Translations under genes and position numbers: made by a program
Notes under the pieces: model-generated
What the model was told of the DNA's origin: nothing
The model's input: the letters and a program-made list of their open reading frames with translations, nothing else
The model's database searches: none
Shown: positions 39,492 through 49,092 of the stretch, one piece after another
Layout of the letters: the number at the start of each line of letters is the position of its first letter
How positions within the stretch are numbered: the first letter of the stretch is position 1
Source: Brachybacterium sacelli
Lineage (GTDB): Bacteria; Actinomycetota; Actinomycetes; Actinomycetales; Dermabacteraceae
Assembly (NCBI RefSeq): GCF_017876545.1
Contig: NZ_JAGIOD010000001.1
Span: forward strand, 1,240,001-1,304,000
Direction: 5' to 3'
Length of the DNA: 64,000 bases

Positions 39492-40826
39492 GTGTCCCAG
39501 ACCCTCCAGGCCGCACCCGCCACCCGTGCCCCGTCGGACCCGGGGGAGAACCGACGACTCGTGGTGATCTCCGTCGATGCGATGAGCGTGGTCGACGTCC
39601 CCTTCGCGCGCACCCTGCCCAACCTCTCCCGCGTGCTCGCGGGCGGCTGGGGCAGCGCCGAGGCGATCTACCCGACCGTGACCTACCCCAATCACACCTC
39701 GCAGACCACCGCCCGCACCGCTGCCGGGCACGGCATCTACGCCAACGAGATCGTGCAGCCCGGAGTGCGCAGGCCCGACTGGTTCTGGGACGCCCGGGCG
39801 ATCACCTCGCCCACGCTCTTCGACCTCGCGGCCGCGAAGGGCCTGACCACAGCGAGCGTCGGCTGGCCGGTGACCGGGTGGTCCCCGTCGATCGACATCG
39901 CCGTCCCCGAGATCTGGGACCCCGCCGGTCTCGACCAGACCCGCGCCGTGCTCCGCGACGCCGCCTCCGAGCGCGGCCGCGCCTACGTGGACCGTCACGC
40001 CGGCGAGATCGGCTGGGACACCAAGCACCGCTTCGGCCGGTTCAACACCGCTGTCGCCGTCGACATGATCGGCTCCGACCGGCCCGACGTGCTGTTCGTG
40101 CACCTCGTCGACGTGGACTCCGCCCGGCACACCACCGGGCGTTTCACCCCTGAGGTGCGTGAGGCCTTCGAGCGTGTCGACGGCTGGATCGGGGAGATCC
40201 TCGACGCCCTCGGCGCGGCCGGGCTCGCCGAGGACACCAACGTCGCGGTCGTCTCCGACCACGGCCACGTCGAGGTGGGTCGCTGCTTCCGTGCCAACCA
40301 CCTGCTGGTCCAGGAGGGTCTGATCCGACTCGACGAGCAGGGCGAGGTCGCCTCCTGGGATGCCTGGGTGCACGGCTGCGGGCTGACCGGCCAGCTCCAC
40401 CTGCACCCCGAGGCCGGTCAGTCGACCCGAGAGCGGGTGCTCGCGCTGGTCGAGACCTGGGTGGAGGATCCGGAGATCCCTGTCGCCGCCCTCCTTGGGC
40501 GGGAGGTCATGCGCGAGGAGTACGGGTACGACGGCCCGTTCGTCGGCGTCCTGGAGGGCACCAGCGGCACCAACTTCCAGAACCTCTGGGAGGGACGTTC
40601 GCTGTACGGCCGCTTCGATCCGGACTACACGTTCCTGCTCAGCCAGCACGGCCACCTGCCCGAGCAGGACATCCAGGCCGTGTTCGCGATGGTCGGCCCG
40701 GACATCGCCGACGGCGTGCGGTTCGCGCGCTGCACCGTCCCCGACGAGGCCGCGACCTTCGCCCACCTGCTCGGGCTCGAGTTCCCCGAGGCCGACGGCG
40801 AACCGGTCACGCGAGTGCGGGCCTGA
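39492..40826 (+). CDS. Type I phosphodiesterase / nucleotide pyrophosphatase family protein
   Basis: 444 aa, alkaline-phosphatase superfamily. VVISVDAMS provides the first metal Asp (D29). AIYPTVTYPNHTSQ (59-72) carries the nucleophilic Thr. LVDVDSARHTTGR and VSDHGHVEV supply the remaining Asp/His zinc ligands. No signal peptide is evident, so it may be cytoplasmic, unlike many NPPs. The GTG at 39492 is preceded by GAGGAG. Likely substrates are phosphodiesters or nucleotide pyrophosphates; the specific one is unknown. Confidence 0.88.
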   Translation: MSQTLQAAPATRAPSDPGENRRLVVISVDAMSVVDVPFARTLPNLSRVLAGGWGSAEAIYPTVTYPNHTSQTTARTAAGHGIYANEIVQPGVRRPDWFWDARAITSPTLFDLAAAKGLTTASVGWPVTGWSPSIDIAVPEIWDPAGLDQTRAVLRDAASERGRAYVDRHAGEIGWDTKHRFGRFNTAVAVDMIGSDRPDVLFVHLVDVDSARHTTGRFTPEVREAFERVDGWIGEILDALGAAGLAEDTNVAVVSDHGHVEVGRCFRANHLLVQEGLIRLDEQGEVASWDAWVHGCGLTGQLHLHPEAGQSTRERVLALVETWVEDPEIPVAALLGREVMREEYGYDGPFVGVLEGTSGTNFQNLWEGRSLYGRFDPDYTFLLSQHGHLPEQDIQAVFAMVGPDIADGVRFARCTVPDEAATFAHLLGLEFPEADGEPVTRVRA

Positions 40827-40863
40827 GCTGCTCACTGCTCCGGGATGCAGCCGCCTGCGCCGA

Positions 40864-40893
40864 GAAAGGAGCCACCTGAGCGGTACTCCTTTC
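40864..40893. terminator. Candidate bidirectional terminator
   Basis: An 8-bp perfect inverted repeat GAAAGGAG (40864-40871) / CTCCTTTC (40886-40893) between two convergent genes. It is short and has only weak T-runs. Confidence 0.4.
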
Positions 40894-40941
40894 GACGCCG
40901 TCGATGCTCTGCGGCAGGACGGCGGCCCCCGCGTCTGCAGC

Positions 40942-41949
40942 TCAGGAGGCGTAGGCCTCGAAAGACCTCCTGATCTGCTCCGGTGAGGCGTCGGCGGTGA
41001 GCAGTACCTGGAGCAGCAGGCGCGCCTTGGGGGGCGGGAGGAAACCGGCCATGACCGCCCCTGCCTCCAGCAGATCCACCTCGCTGCCGGGGTAGGCGTA
41101 GTGATGGGTGGAGGTGCCGCCGGTGGCGATGCGGGTCGCGACCACCACCGGAACCCCGGCCTCCAGCAGGCGCCGCAGCCGCGGCATCGCGGCAGGGGAG
41201 ACGTGCCCCATCCCGACCCCGGCGATCACCAGTCCCGCGAGCGTGCCGGGCGGCAGGTCATCGAGCAGGTCCAGGTCGTCGTCGAGCCCGGCCATCAGCG
41301 ACGGCACCCGCGGGAACCGGTCCGCCGGTGCACCCGGCAGACGCGCCGCGCGGCCCGGGCCCGGGTGCAGCAGACGCACCTCATCCCCGTCGATCATCCC
41401 CACCGGCCCCGACGGCGCCGAGGCGAAGGCCGAGACCGAGCGGGAGGAGGCCTTCGTGACCTGGTCCGCGAGATGCACCTCGGCATCGAACACCACGAGC
41501 ACGCCCAGACCGCGGGCCGCAGGGGAGGCCGCCGTGCGCACCGCGTCGCGCAGGTTCGACGGCCCGTCGGCCCCCGGAGCGCTCGCAGGCCGCATCGCCC
41601 CGGTCACCACCAGCGGTGCCTCCCGATCCCAGAACCGCTCCAGCAGGAACGCCGACTCCTCGAGGGTATCCGTGCCGTGCGTGAGGACCACGCCGTCGGC
41701 CCCCTCGTCGACCGCGCGCCGCGCCTGCTCGAGCGCCGCACGGAGATGATGAGGGCGCACGTCGGAGGAGGAGACGTTCGCGATCTCGTGAGTCGTGAGC
41801 GCCACCCCGTCGATCAGTGCGCTCGCGAGGCGGGCGCCGGCGGTGTCGTCCGGAGCCGCATGCCGGCCCGGCGCGCTCTGGGTCATGGTGATGGTGCCGC
41901 CCAGGGTCACCAGGGTGACGGCGGCCGACGGGTCGGTCGCGGTGGTCAC
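40942..41949 (-). CDS. L-asparaginase (type I/II fold)
   Basis: 335 aa. Both catalytic threonine motifs are present: LVTLGGTITM (Thr19) and VLTHGTDTLEE (Thr93-Asp94), with the catalytic Lys in the VTKASS region. No signal peptide, so it is the cytoplasmic type. It hydrolyses asparagine to aspartate and ammonia. The GTG at 41949 overlaps the stop of the upstream SRPBCC gene (GTGA), so the two form a coupled pair. Confidence 0.9.
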   Translation of the reverse strand: MTTATDPSAAVTLVTLGGTITMTQSAPGRHAAPDDTAGARLASALIDGVALTTHEIANVSSSDVRPHHLRAALEQARRAVDEGADGVVLTHGTDTLEESAFLLERFWDREAPLVVTGAMRPASAPGADGPSNLRDAVRTAASPAARGLGVLVVFDAEVHLADQVTKASSRSVSAFASAPSGPVGMIDGDEVRLLHPGPGRAARLPGAPADRFPRVPSLMAGLDDDLDLLDDLPPGTLAGLVIAGVGMGHVSPAAMPRLRRLLEAGVPVVVATRIATGGTSTHHYAYPGSEVDLLEAGAVMAGFLPPPKARLLLQVLLTADASPEQIRRSFEAYAS

Positions 41950-42620
41950 GAGAGTTCGGGCTCCTCGCCCAGGTAGAAGGCGGCGGTGCGGACCGAGGCC
42001 TTGCGGGCGGGCTTCTTGTCCGCCCCCGAGGCGACGTGGGCCGTGAACCAGGCGTCGGCCGTCGCGCGGGTGAACGCGGCCCCCTCGGGGGAGGCGGCGA
42101 AGGCCCCCAGCTCAGCCAGCAGCGGGGCCGAAGGGTCCTCGAGGTGCAGAGCCAGCCCGTACAGCGCGCCGTCCCAGCCGCAGCCGGTCGCGGCCGGACC
42201 GAAGGTCGCCCAGTGCGCGTCGGCCGGGACGGTGTGCCGCAGTGTGAAGCGGGTGCGCGGCCCGGTGTCCTCCCCACCGGTCCCCTCGTCAGCCTCCTCA
42301 GGGGTCACCAGCAGCTCCATCTCGCTCACGCTGTTGCCGAACTCCCAGGTCAGAAGGAGGCGGTGTGGTGCGTCGACGGCGACCACGCGGCCGCTGGTCT
42401 CCATGTCGGGCAGCTCGTAGCGGCCGCCCTCGACCACTTCGCCGCTCGCGCGGCCGAACCACGCGCCGAGATGGTCACCGATGGTCAGGGCGGACCACAG
42501 TTCCTCGGGGGCGACGGCGAAGCTCTGGGCGAGCGAGACGGTGTTGCCGTTCTTCGCGGGGGAGACGGTGCGGGTGACGTCGGTCAGCTGGGACTCGGGG
42601 GTCACGGTGGGCGCGGTCAT
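41946..42620 (-). CDS. SRPBCC (AHSA1-like) domain protein
   Basis: 224 aa. The first ~145 residues form a START/SRPBCC helix-grip fold of the AHSA1 type: AVAPEELWSALT, LGAWFGRASGEVVEGGRYELP, HRLLLTWEF and RTRFTLRHTVP. A helical C-terminal part follows, ending in a basic segment. Such proteins bind hydrophobic ligands or act as co-chaperone-like factors; the role is unknown. It is coupled to the asparaginase gene with no evident functional link. Confidence 0.8.
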   Translation of the reverse strand: MTAPTVTPESQLTDVTRTVSPAKNGNTVSLAQSFAVAPEELWSALTIGDHLGAWFGRASGEVVEGGRYELPDMETSGRVVAVDAPHRLLLTWEFGNSVSEMELLVTPEEADEGTGGEDTGPRTRFTLRHTVPADAHWATFGPAATGCGWDGALYGLALHLEDPSAPLLAELGAFAASPEGAAFTRATADAWFTAHVASGADKKPARKASVRTAAFYLGEEPELS

Positions 42621-42700
42621 GGGGCTCCTTGATCGGCGGGGTCCGGCGGGGTGCGGGGAGTCGGGATGCGGCGGTACGGCGGGGTGCAGGTCCCACTGTG

Positions 42701-43879
42701 TCAGGCCGCGGCGGTGCGGCGCAGACGCACGATGACCTCCGCGTGCTCCGTGTGCGGGAACATGTCCACGAAGCGCCCGGCGACGATCCGCAGCGAGGGC
42801 ATGAGGGCCAGGTCCGTGGCCAGGGTCGCCGGATTGCAGCTGGAGTAGACGACGTCCCGTACGCCCGAGCTCTCGAGCCAGGCGGCGAGCTCGGCGCCGA
42901 TCCCGCGGCGAGGAGGGTTCACGACCACGACGTCCGGCGGGCCCTCGACACCGGAGGCCTCGCGGATCGCCCAGGCGGTCGCGTCCTCGGCCAGGAAGTC
43001 GGCGGTGACGCCCTGGGCCACGGCGGCCTCGCGCGCGCCCTCGATGGCCTGCGGGGAGACCTCGACACCGGTGACCCGCGCCGCGGGGACGGCGCGGGCC
43101 GCGTGCAGGGCGAAACCGCCCAGACCGCAGTAGAGGTCCCACAGGCGCGGGGCGGCGGAACCGGTGACGGCACGCTCGGCGGCGATCTCGGCGATCCAGT
43201 CCGCGGCCTGGCGATAGAGGGAGGCGGCGACCTCGGTGTTGGTCTGCAGGAAGGACTGCGGGCGGGCGAACAGCGTCACGTCCCCGGTGCGCACGGCGAT
43301 CGAGGAGGCCCCCGCGAGGGAGATCTCCTCCTCGCCCTCGACCCGGGTGGTGTGCGCGGGGTGGATGTTCGCGCTGACCGCGATGACGGAGGGGTGCTCG
43401 GCCAGCAGCGCCGGCAGATGCTCGCGGATCCTGGCCAGCGCGCGATCGCTGCGCAGCACGAGACGCAGCAGGTGCTCCCCGTCTGGGGAAGCGGTGACCA
43501 GCACGTTCTTCAGCTCGCCGCGGCGGCGCGCCACGTCGTACGGCGGCACCTGCGCCCGACGGATCAGTACCTTGGCCCCCTCGAGGACCTCCTCGACGCC
43601 GTCGGGGTACAGCGGGCAGTCGCACAGGTCCGCACCGAGCGCCTGACCGGGCAGTCCCAGGATCGGCTCCTGCGCGGTGCCGCCGACGGCCATCTTGCCG
43701 CGGGCGCGGAACCCGGCGTCGGGCCCGGTGATCGGCTCCCCCCATGCCTCGGCGACGGCGAGGTACGGGGCGAGCAGCTCCTCGACGCGGCCGCGTCCCT
43801 CGGCGATCTGTCGCGGCCGGGGGAGATCCAGCAGGGTGCACGATCTGCACTCCCCGGACTCGAAATGGTGGCACCGCAC
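42701..43879 (-). CDS. rlmC: 23S rRNA (uracil-C5)-methyltransferase, RlmC-like
   Basis: 392 aa (E. coli RlmC 375). The N-terminal iron-sulfur cysteines Cys3, Cys11, Cys14 and Cys88 fit the C-x7-C-x2-C...C pattern. The SAM-binding motif is LWDLYCGLGGFAL, followed by VVVNPPRRG. The catalytic nucleophile Cys348 is in YSSCNPATLATDL. RlmC makes m5U747 in 23S rRNA; the RlmD alternative is less likely given the short N-terminus without a TRAM domain. The start is GTG at 43879. Confidence 0.87.
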   Translation of the reverse strand: MRCHHFESGECRSCTLLDLPRPRQIAEGRGRVEELLAPYLAVAEAWGEPITGPDAGFRARGKMAVGGTAQEPILGLPGQALGADLCDCPLYPDGVEEVLEGAKVLIRRAQVPPYDVARRRGELKNVLVTASPDGEHLLRLVLRSDRALARIREHLPALLAEHPSVIAVSANIHPAHTTRVEGEEEISLAGASSIAVRTGDVTLFARPQSFLQTNTEVAASLYRQAADWIAEIAAERAVTGSAAPRLWDLYCGLGGFALHAARAVPAARVTGVEVSPQAIEGAREAAVAQGVTADFLAEDATAWAIREASGVEGPPDVVVVNPPRRGIGAELAAWLESSGVRDVVYSSCNPATLATDLALMPSLRIVAGRFVDMFPHTEHAEVIVRLRRTAAA

Positions 43880-44095
43880 CTCAGCAGTCTACGAGGACGG
43901 ACGCGGGCATGGCGTCGCCTGTCGGAGCCCCCCGGTACCGTCGCCGACGGGTCACGAGACGCGGCTGCACTCCTTCGACAGAGGCCGCGCGGCAACCGGA
44001 ACCGAACCCGGTGCCCGTCGAGGAAGACCCGGCCGGAGGGCGCCCGCCCGTCCGGTCAGGCGGCCCGGAAGGGCCCACGTCGGAAGGCCACCGTC

Positions 44096-45139
44096 ATGGA
44101 GCACGAGAACGACTCCCACACCGCCACCTGGCACGAGCAGCTGCTCGAGCTGGACCTGCCTGGCGTCGGCCCGATCACCGCGAGCGGGGACCCCGCCCTG
44201 TTCGTCGAGCCCGGTCCCGGAGTGGACGAATGCGCCGGGGATCGCGGGGACGGGGGCGAGGTCGAGTTCCACCGTCGCGGCCCCACCACGCCATTTGCGC
44301 GCGAAACCGTGCGGGCGACGCTGCGGGCCCGGCCGCCGCTCGCGCTCGAGCACACCTGGCTGGTGGTGCCCGCCCTCGGGCCCGTGCTTCCCACGATGAG
44401 CCCGAAGGGGCCGGTGGTGGCCGACCTCAGCGGGCGGGAGCCCCCGCTCGAGGTGCGTCCGGTGGCCGGAGACGCACCGGGGCGGCCCAGTACCGAGGGG
44501 GCCCGGGCCGGCGCCCCGCTCGATGGCCCTCCTCGCCCTGTGCGCCCTCCCGAGCTCAGGTGGTTCCGGCGGCCGGCGATCGCCGCCGCCCTGCGTCGGC
44601 GCGGAGGGATGATCGCCTCCGGGGCGCTGGTGGGCGCGCAGCGCGACTGGTTCGAGCCCGCCGTCGCAGCACGGGAGGACCTGCTGGCCGCGCATCCCAA
44701 CCAGGCGCTCGAGCGGGCGCTGCGGGTCGCCGTCGACCACGGGCAGGTCGCGGTGCTCCGGATCGGCCCCGGCGGGCTCGACGTGGTCCCCACCGGCGCG
44801 GACCCGCGCGTACCCCTCCTGTCGGGACGAGAACTGCTGGTCACCGCGCGACCGTCGCAGTGCCCCCTGCAGGGACAGGACGGCTGCGGGCCGTGCCGTC
44901 CTCTCGGCGGGCCGTGGATCCGGGCCGCCCAGGAGGCGCAGGTGGACTGGGAGGCCCGACGGGCGCTGGCGCTCGCCGTCCAGCCCTGCGGGGTGTGCTT
45001 CGGGGAGGCGCTGCCCCCGGAAGCGGATCAGCCCCAGGTGCCGCGGCTGAGCCACCGGGCGTCGGTGATGGAGATCAGCCGACTGCACCTGCGCGGCGGG
45101 GAGGTGGTGCGGATCGACCCGATCGCCCCGCCGCGGTGA
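44096..45139 (+). CDS. Unknown protein with a Cys-rich (possible zinc) C-terminal region
   Basis: 347 aa, soluble, no signal peptide. The first ~200 residues are Pro/Gly-rich and unrecognised. The C-terminal third has five cysteines in CPLQGQDGCGPC and QPCGVC, a spacing that could bind zinc or a metal cluster. I do not recognise a family. ATG 44096 has GGAAGG nine bases upstream. It is divergent from rlmC, with 216 bases between them in which I see no clear element. Confidence 0.6.
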   Translation: MEHENDSHTATWHEQLLELDLPGVGPITASGDPALFVEPGPGVDECAGDRGDGGEVEFHRRGPTTPFARETVRATLRARPPLALEHTWLVVPALGPVLPTMSPKGPVVADLSGREPPLEVRPVAGDAPGRPSTEGARAGAPLDGPPRPVRPPELRWFRRPAIAAALRRRGGMIASGALVGAQRDWFEPAVAAREDLLAAHPNQALERALRVAVDHGQVAVLRIGPGGLDVVPTGADPRVPLLSGRELLVTARPSQCPLQGQDGCGPCRPLGGPWIRAAQEAQVDWEARRALALAVQPCGVCFGEALPPEADQPQVPRLSHRASVMEISRLHLRGGEVVRIDPIAPPR

Positions 45140-45155
45140 ACGAGCGCGGAACCGC

Positions 45156-45623
45156 TCAGGAGAACCACTGCGTGGGCGGGCCCGCGTTCAGCAGCACCGT
45201 GAACACCACGGCCACCACCACGAGCGCGATCAGGGCGGCCGGGAGCGGCCGGCGCAGGGCGAGGGCGACGACCTTCTCGAGCGCATTCGCGCCCGGTTCC
45301 GTCCGCAGCCGCCAGCTCTCCTCGAGCAGGCCGCGGCGTCGCGCCGCCCGCTCGAAGGGCACCGTCAGGTAGGGGATGAACGCGGAGCCGATGCCGAGGG
45401 CGAGGTCCCGCAGCTTCCAGCGCTGGTCAACCGCGACCAGCACCGTCACCACGAGGTAAGCGAGGAAGACGAAGCCGTGCACACCGCCGCCGATGCGCAC
45501 CATCACGTCGGTCACCTGCAGCACGTACTTCAGCAGCATCCCCACCAGAAGCAGGGTCCAGGTGACCATCTCGGCGAGGGCGAGAGCCCGGTACAGGCGC
45601 GGCGGCGTCGAGATCAGAGGCAT
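45156..45623 (-). CDS. DUF3817 integral membrane protein
   Basis: 155 aa. The DUF3817 signature is seen in LYRALALAEMVTWTLLLVGM followed by GGVHGFVFLAYLV. Three helices of the DUF3817 unit are followed by an amphipathic region and a C-terminal helix (PAALIALVVVAVVFTVLL). Members are widespread in actinobacteria and of unknown function. ATG 45623 matches the family start. Confidence 0.85.
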   Translation of the reverse strand: MPLISTPPRLYRALALAEMVTWTLLLVGMLLKYVLQVTDVMVRIGGGVHGFVFLAYLVVTVLVAVDQRWKLRDLALGIGSAFIPYLTVPFERAARRRGLLEESWRLRTEPGANALEKVVALALRRPLPAALIALVVVAVVFTVLLNAGPPTQWFS

Positions 45624-45727
45624 GCGGACATCCTGCCAGGGGCACCTGAACCCCGACCGAGGACCGCCCCGCCCCGCGACCATCGGAGGATGCGCGCGGG
45701 GCGGTGCCCCGGGCCACACTGGGGCGC

Positions 45728-46390
45728 ATGACGACCACCACCACGACCACGATCCCCGCAGAGCTGTTCCTCCTGCTGACCAACGACGCCGGCCGCCAGG
45801 ACGCCACCCAGTACCGCCGGCAGGCGCTGGCCGGGGCCGCCGTCGCCGAGCTGGTGCTGCGTGAGAAGGTGGAGCTGTCCGAGGAGCGCAACCCCCGTGT
45901 GCACGTGAGCGACCCCTCCTCCCTGGGGATCCCCGTCCTGGACCAGGCCCTCGGCGCTCTCACCGAGCTGGAGGGACGCCGCCTGCGGTCGGTGATCGCC
46001 CACCGCAGCATGGACCTGACCGAGGTGATCGGCGAGTGCATGGTCGCCGCCGGGGCGGTGACCCGCAAGGACGGCTGGTTCCTCACCTCCTGGCCGGCGC
46101 ACGACGTCTCCCTCGAGTCCGCGCTGCGCAGCCGCCTCACCGAGGCCGTCCGCGACTCGCGCCGGGCGAGTCTCCAGGACGGGATCCTGTTGGAGATGCT
46201 GCGGTCGCTGCGGATCGCCCACCGGATCCTCCGCGAGGATCTCGACGGACTCTCCCGCCGGGAGCTCGACGCCGTCATCGCGGGGCTCGAGATCGACGCC
46301 CCGGCCGCGAAGGCCGTCAAGCGAGTCATGGACGACATGAACGCCGCGATGATCGCGACCACCGCCGCCGCAGGTGGCGGAGCGACCTGA
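45728..46390 (+). CDS. GPP34 (GOLPH3/Vps74-like) family protein
   Basis: 220 aa, a complete GPP34 domain: PAELFLLLTNDAGR at the start, AGAAVAELVLREKVEL, then GWFLTSWPAHD and the long helix pair towards the C-terminus. In eukaryotes the fold binds PI4P and Golgi glycosyltransferases. In actinobacteria the family is common and its role is undefined, perhaps at membranes. CACACT ends seven bases before the ATG with no Shine-Dalgarno. Confidence 0.87.
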   Translation: MTTTTTTTIPAELFLLLTNDAGRQDATQYRRQALAGAAVAELVLREKVELSEERNPRVHVSDPSSLGIPVLDQALGALTELEGRRLRSVIAHRSMDLTEVIGECMVAAGAVTRKDGWFLTSWPAHDVSLESALRSRLTEAVRDSRRASLQDGILLEMLRSLRIAHRILREDLDGLSRRELDAVIAGLEIDAPAAKAVKRVMDDMNAAMIATTAAAGGGAT

Positions 46391-46399
46391 GCACGGACC

Positions 46400-48982
46400 T
46401 CAGCGGCCCTGGGCGCGCTTCGTGCGAGCCGTCGCCGGGGCCGTCCAGGGATCCTCCGGCCAGGGATGTCGGGGGTAGCGTCCGCGCATCTCCTTGCGCA
46501 CCTCCCGATACGGCCCGTCCCAGAACGACCGCAGGTCGTCGGTGACGGCGAGTGGTCGACGGGCCGGGGAGAGCAGGTGGAACAGCACCGGCACCCGATC
46601 CCGCACCAGGCGCGGGGTCTCGGCGAGCCCGAACACCTCCTGCAGCTTCACCGCGACGACGGGGCGGCCGTCCTCGGCATCGGGCTCGGGATAGTCGATC
46701 CGTGCGGTCGAGCCGGAGGGGATCGCCAGCCGCTCCGGTGCCAGTGCCGACAGCTCGGAGGCCTCCGGCCAGGGCAGCAGCGTCCGCAGCGCCCCGGCGA
46801 CGTCGAGCGAGGCGACCCGGGTGGTGCGGGCCGACAGCTGCGGCGCCAGCCAGGTCTCCAGCTCTGCCAGCAGGGTGGCCTCGTCCATCGCGGGCCACGG
46901 CGCACCGAGCTCCCGGTGGATCAGGGCGAGCCGGGCCAGCAGCGCGCGTGCCGCGTCGTTCATCTCCAGCCCTGCGAGTCCGCGCGCCCGCACCTGCGCG
47001 AGCACAGCGGGCACGGTGTCCTGCGCCGTCGCGGCCACCGGTGTCGAGGCGAGCTCGATGGCGCCCAGCGCTCGACGCTCCCGGGCCCGCACCGTCCCGT
47101 TCCCCAGCTGCGCGGTGCGCTCGGAGACCAGCAGGTCCGCCCCGGCCAGGAAGGCGTCCTCCTCCGTGAGCGGTGCGGCGGCGCGGAGCACCGCACCGGT
47201 GCCGTCGGCCGCCCGCCCCTGGGCCCGCTGCACCTCCCAGACCGCGAGCCACTCGTTGCCCCGCAGGCCGCTGTCCTCGGGCAGGGCGGCCCGGGTGCCG
47301 GAGGCGAGCAGGTACGTGCGGGCGCCGGCGGAGGTGCGGCGGGCGATCCGCTCGGGGCGGGCGAGGGCGAGGACCGCGCCGGCCTGCTCGGCGGCGCCGG
47401 AGGCCGTGAGCGGAGGGGCCGACGGCCGTGTCGCGAGGGTCGCGCCGGTCGGGGGCGCCGGCTCCTGCGCGATGCGGGTCAGGCGATCGCGCTCACGCCG
47501 CCAGCGGTCGGCCCCGGGGGCGCGGCCCGTGCGCAGGTCCTGCAGCAGGCGGGGCAGGTCCGCGCCGACGGGGCGATGGTCGTCCGAGACCGCGGCGACC
47601 ACCTCGGCCGCGCCTCGTGCGGCGTCGAGACCGGGGAGCCGCCGCGCCCCGTCGACCAGCGCACGCGCCTCGCGCACCCCGATCGGCATCCGCGCCACGC
47701 GGGCCCCGGAAGCCGTCGGCCTGCCCGCGTCGTCCACCAGACCGAGGGAGTGCAGCGTCGCCTCGGCGGAGGTGATCTCGGCCCGCGGCGGGGGAGTCAG
47801 CAGGGGCAGATCGTCGGCGCGAGGCGTGCCCCAACAGGCCAGCCAGAGCGCCGCATCGGTGAGGTCTGCCCCGGAGATCTCCGGGGGAGACTGGGCGGGC
47901 ATCCCTGCCAGGTCCGATTCCGCGAAGACGCGTACCGCGGCGCCGGGACCCTGACGGGCCGCGCGACCCGCCCGCTGTTCGGCGGCGGCGCGGGAGGCAC
48001 TGACCGTGACCAGCCCGGACATGTCGCGGCCCCGGTCCCGGCGCACCTGTCGCGACAGTCCCGCGTCGACCACCAGGCGCACGCCCGGCACGGTCAGAGA
48101 GCTCTCGGCGACCGCGGTGGAGACCACGATCCGCGAAGGTTCCCCGGGGCGGCGGCCCCCGGTCGCCCGGTCCTGCTGAGCCGCGGGCAGCCGGCCGTGC
48201 AGCGCGAGCACCTCGACGCCGGGGCCGACGAGCCCCCGCAGGCGGGAGACCACCTCGTCGACCTCGCGCGCCCCGGGCACGAACACCAGGGCGTCGGTCG
48301 CGGTCTCCCGCTGCGCGCGAGCGGCGGTGCGGGCCAGGTGATCGAGGTAGTCCCGAGTGACGCCGCGGGCATCGAGCCGAGGGGAGGGGGAGGGGGCGTA
48401 GGAGACGGTCAGCGGGTGCAGTGCGCTGGGCACGTCCACCACGGGCGCCGCGTCGAGCAGCGTGGAGACCGCGGCGGCGTCGAGCGTCGCGGACATCGCC
48501 CCGACCATCAGGTCCTCGCGCAGCTGGCGGACCTCGGCGAGCATCCCCAGCAGCAGGTCGGTCTCCAGCGAGCGTTCGTGGACCTCATCGAGCACGACGG
48601 CGGCCACGCCCGGCAGCTCGGGATCGGCGAGCAGGCGGCGCAGCAGCACCCCGGGGGTGAGGATCTCCAGCCGCGTCGAGCGCCCCACCTCCCGCTGTCC
48701 CCGCACGGTGAAGCCGACCGGGCCGCCCGGAGCGGTGCCGTCGAGGGTCGCCAGGCGGCGGGCGGCGGCCCGCACGGCCACCCGTCGCGGCTGTGTGACC
48801 AGGGTGAGTCCGCCGACGTGGTTCGCGACCAGGGGAGGCACCAGCGTCGTCTTGCCGGTTCCGGGCGGTGCCGTGACCACCATCGATCCGGTGGCGACGG
48901 CCGCCTCGAGCTCATCCCGGGCACCGGTGACCGGCAGACCCGCGCCGATGGTGTCGAGGTCGAAGCGCGGGGAGGAGGTCAT
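46400..48982 (-). CDS. hrpB: ATP-dependent helicase HrpB (DExH)
   Basis: 860 aa. The superfamily-2 core has motif I PPGTGKTT (39-46), motif II DEVH (132-135), motif III SAT (~160) and motif VI QRAGRAAR (~350). A HrpB-type C-terminal region follows, with RLALIHRELGAPWPAMDE and, near the end, LAVTDDLRSFWDGPYREVRKEMRG. HrpB is a nucleic-acid-stimulated ATPase of uncertain physiological role, possibly RNA remodelling. ATG 48982 is preferred over the upstream frame extension. Confidence 0.92.
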   Translation of the reverse strand: MTSSPRFDLDTIGAGLPVTGARDELEAAVATGSMVVTAPPGTGKTTLVPPLVANHVGGLTLVTQPRRVAVRAAARRLATLDGTAPGGPVGFTVRGQREVGRSTRLEILTPGVLLRRLLADPELPGVAAVVLDEVHERSLETDLLLGMLAEVRQLREDLMVGAMSATLDAAAVSTLLDAAPVVDVPSALHPLTVSYAPSPSPRLDARGVTRDYLDHLARTAARAQRETATDALVFVPGAREVDEVVSRLRGLVGPGVEVLALHGRLPAAQQDRATGGRRPGEPSRIVVSTAVAESSLTVPGVRLVVDAGLSRQVRRDRGRDMSGLVTVSASRAAAEQRAGRAARQGPGAAVRVFAESDLAGMPAQSPPEISGADLTDAALWLACWGTPRADDLPLLTPPPRAEITSAEATLHSLGLVDDAGRPTASGARVARMPIGVREARALVDGARRLPGLDAARGAAEVVAAVSDDHRPVGADLPRLLQDLRTGRAPGADRWRRERDRLTRIAQEPAPPTGATLATRPSAPPLTASGAAEQAGAVLALARPERIARRTSAGARTYLLASGTRAALPEDSGLRGNEWLAVWEVQRAQGRAADGTGAVLRAAAPLTEEDAFLAGADLLVSERTAQLGNGTVRARERRALGAIELASTPVAATAQDTVPAVLAQVRARGLAGLEMNDAARALLARLALIHRELGAPWPAMDEATLLAELETWLAPQLSARTTRVASLDVAGALRTLLPWPEASELSALAPERLAIPSGSTARIDYPEPDAEDGRPVVAVKLQEVFGLAETPRLVRDRVPVLFHLLSPARRPLAVTDDLRSFWDGPYREVRKEMRGRYPRHPWPEDPWTAPATARTKRAQGR

Positions 48983-49092
48983 CGCCCCATCATGCCGGGT
49001 CGCGTCGGGGCGCGCCCGGTACGGGGCGGCTGGTCCGGCGACGGTCGGCGCACCCGGCTGGGCTCTTGCCAGGGGCAATCATCTGCGATCAG

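Noticed and set aside
42629..44095. Long plus-strand frame leading into the Cys-rich protein
   Set aside because: It is antisense to rlmC with shadow composition; the real start with a ribosome-binding site is at 44096.
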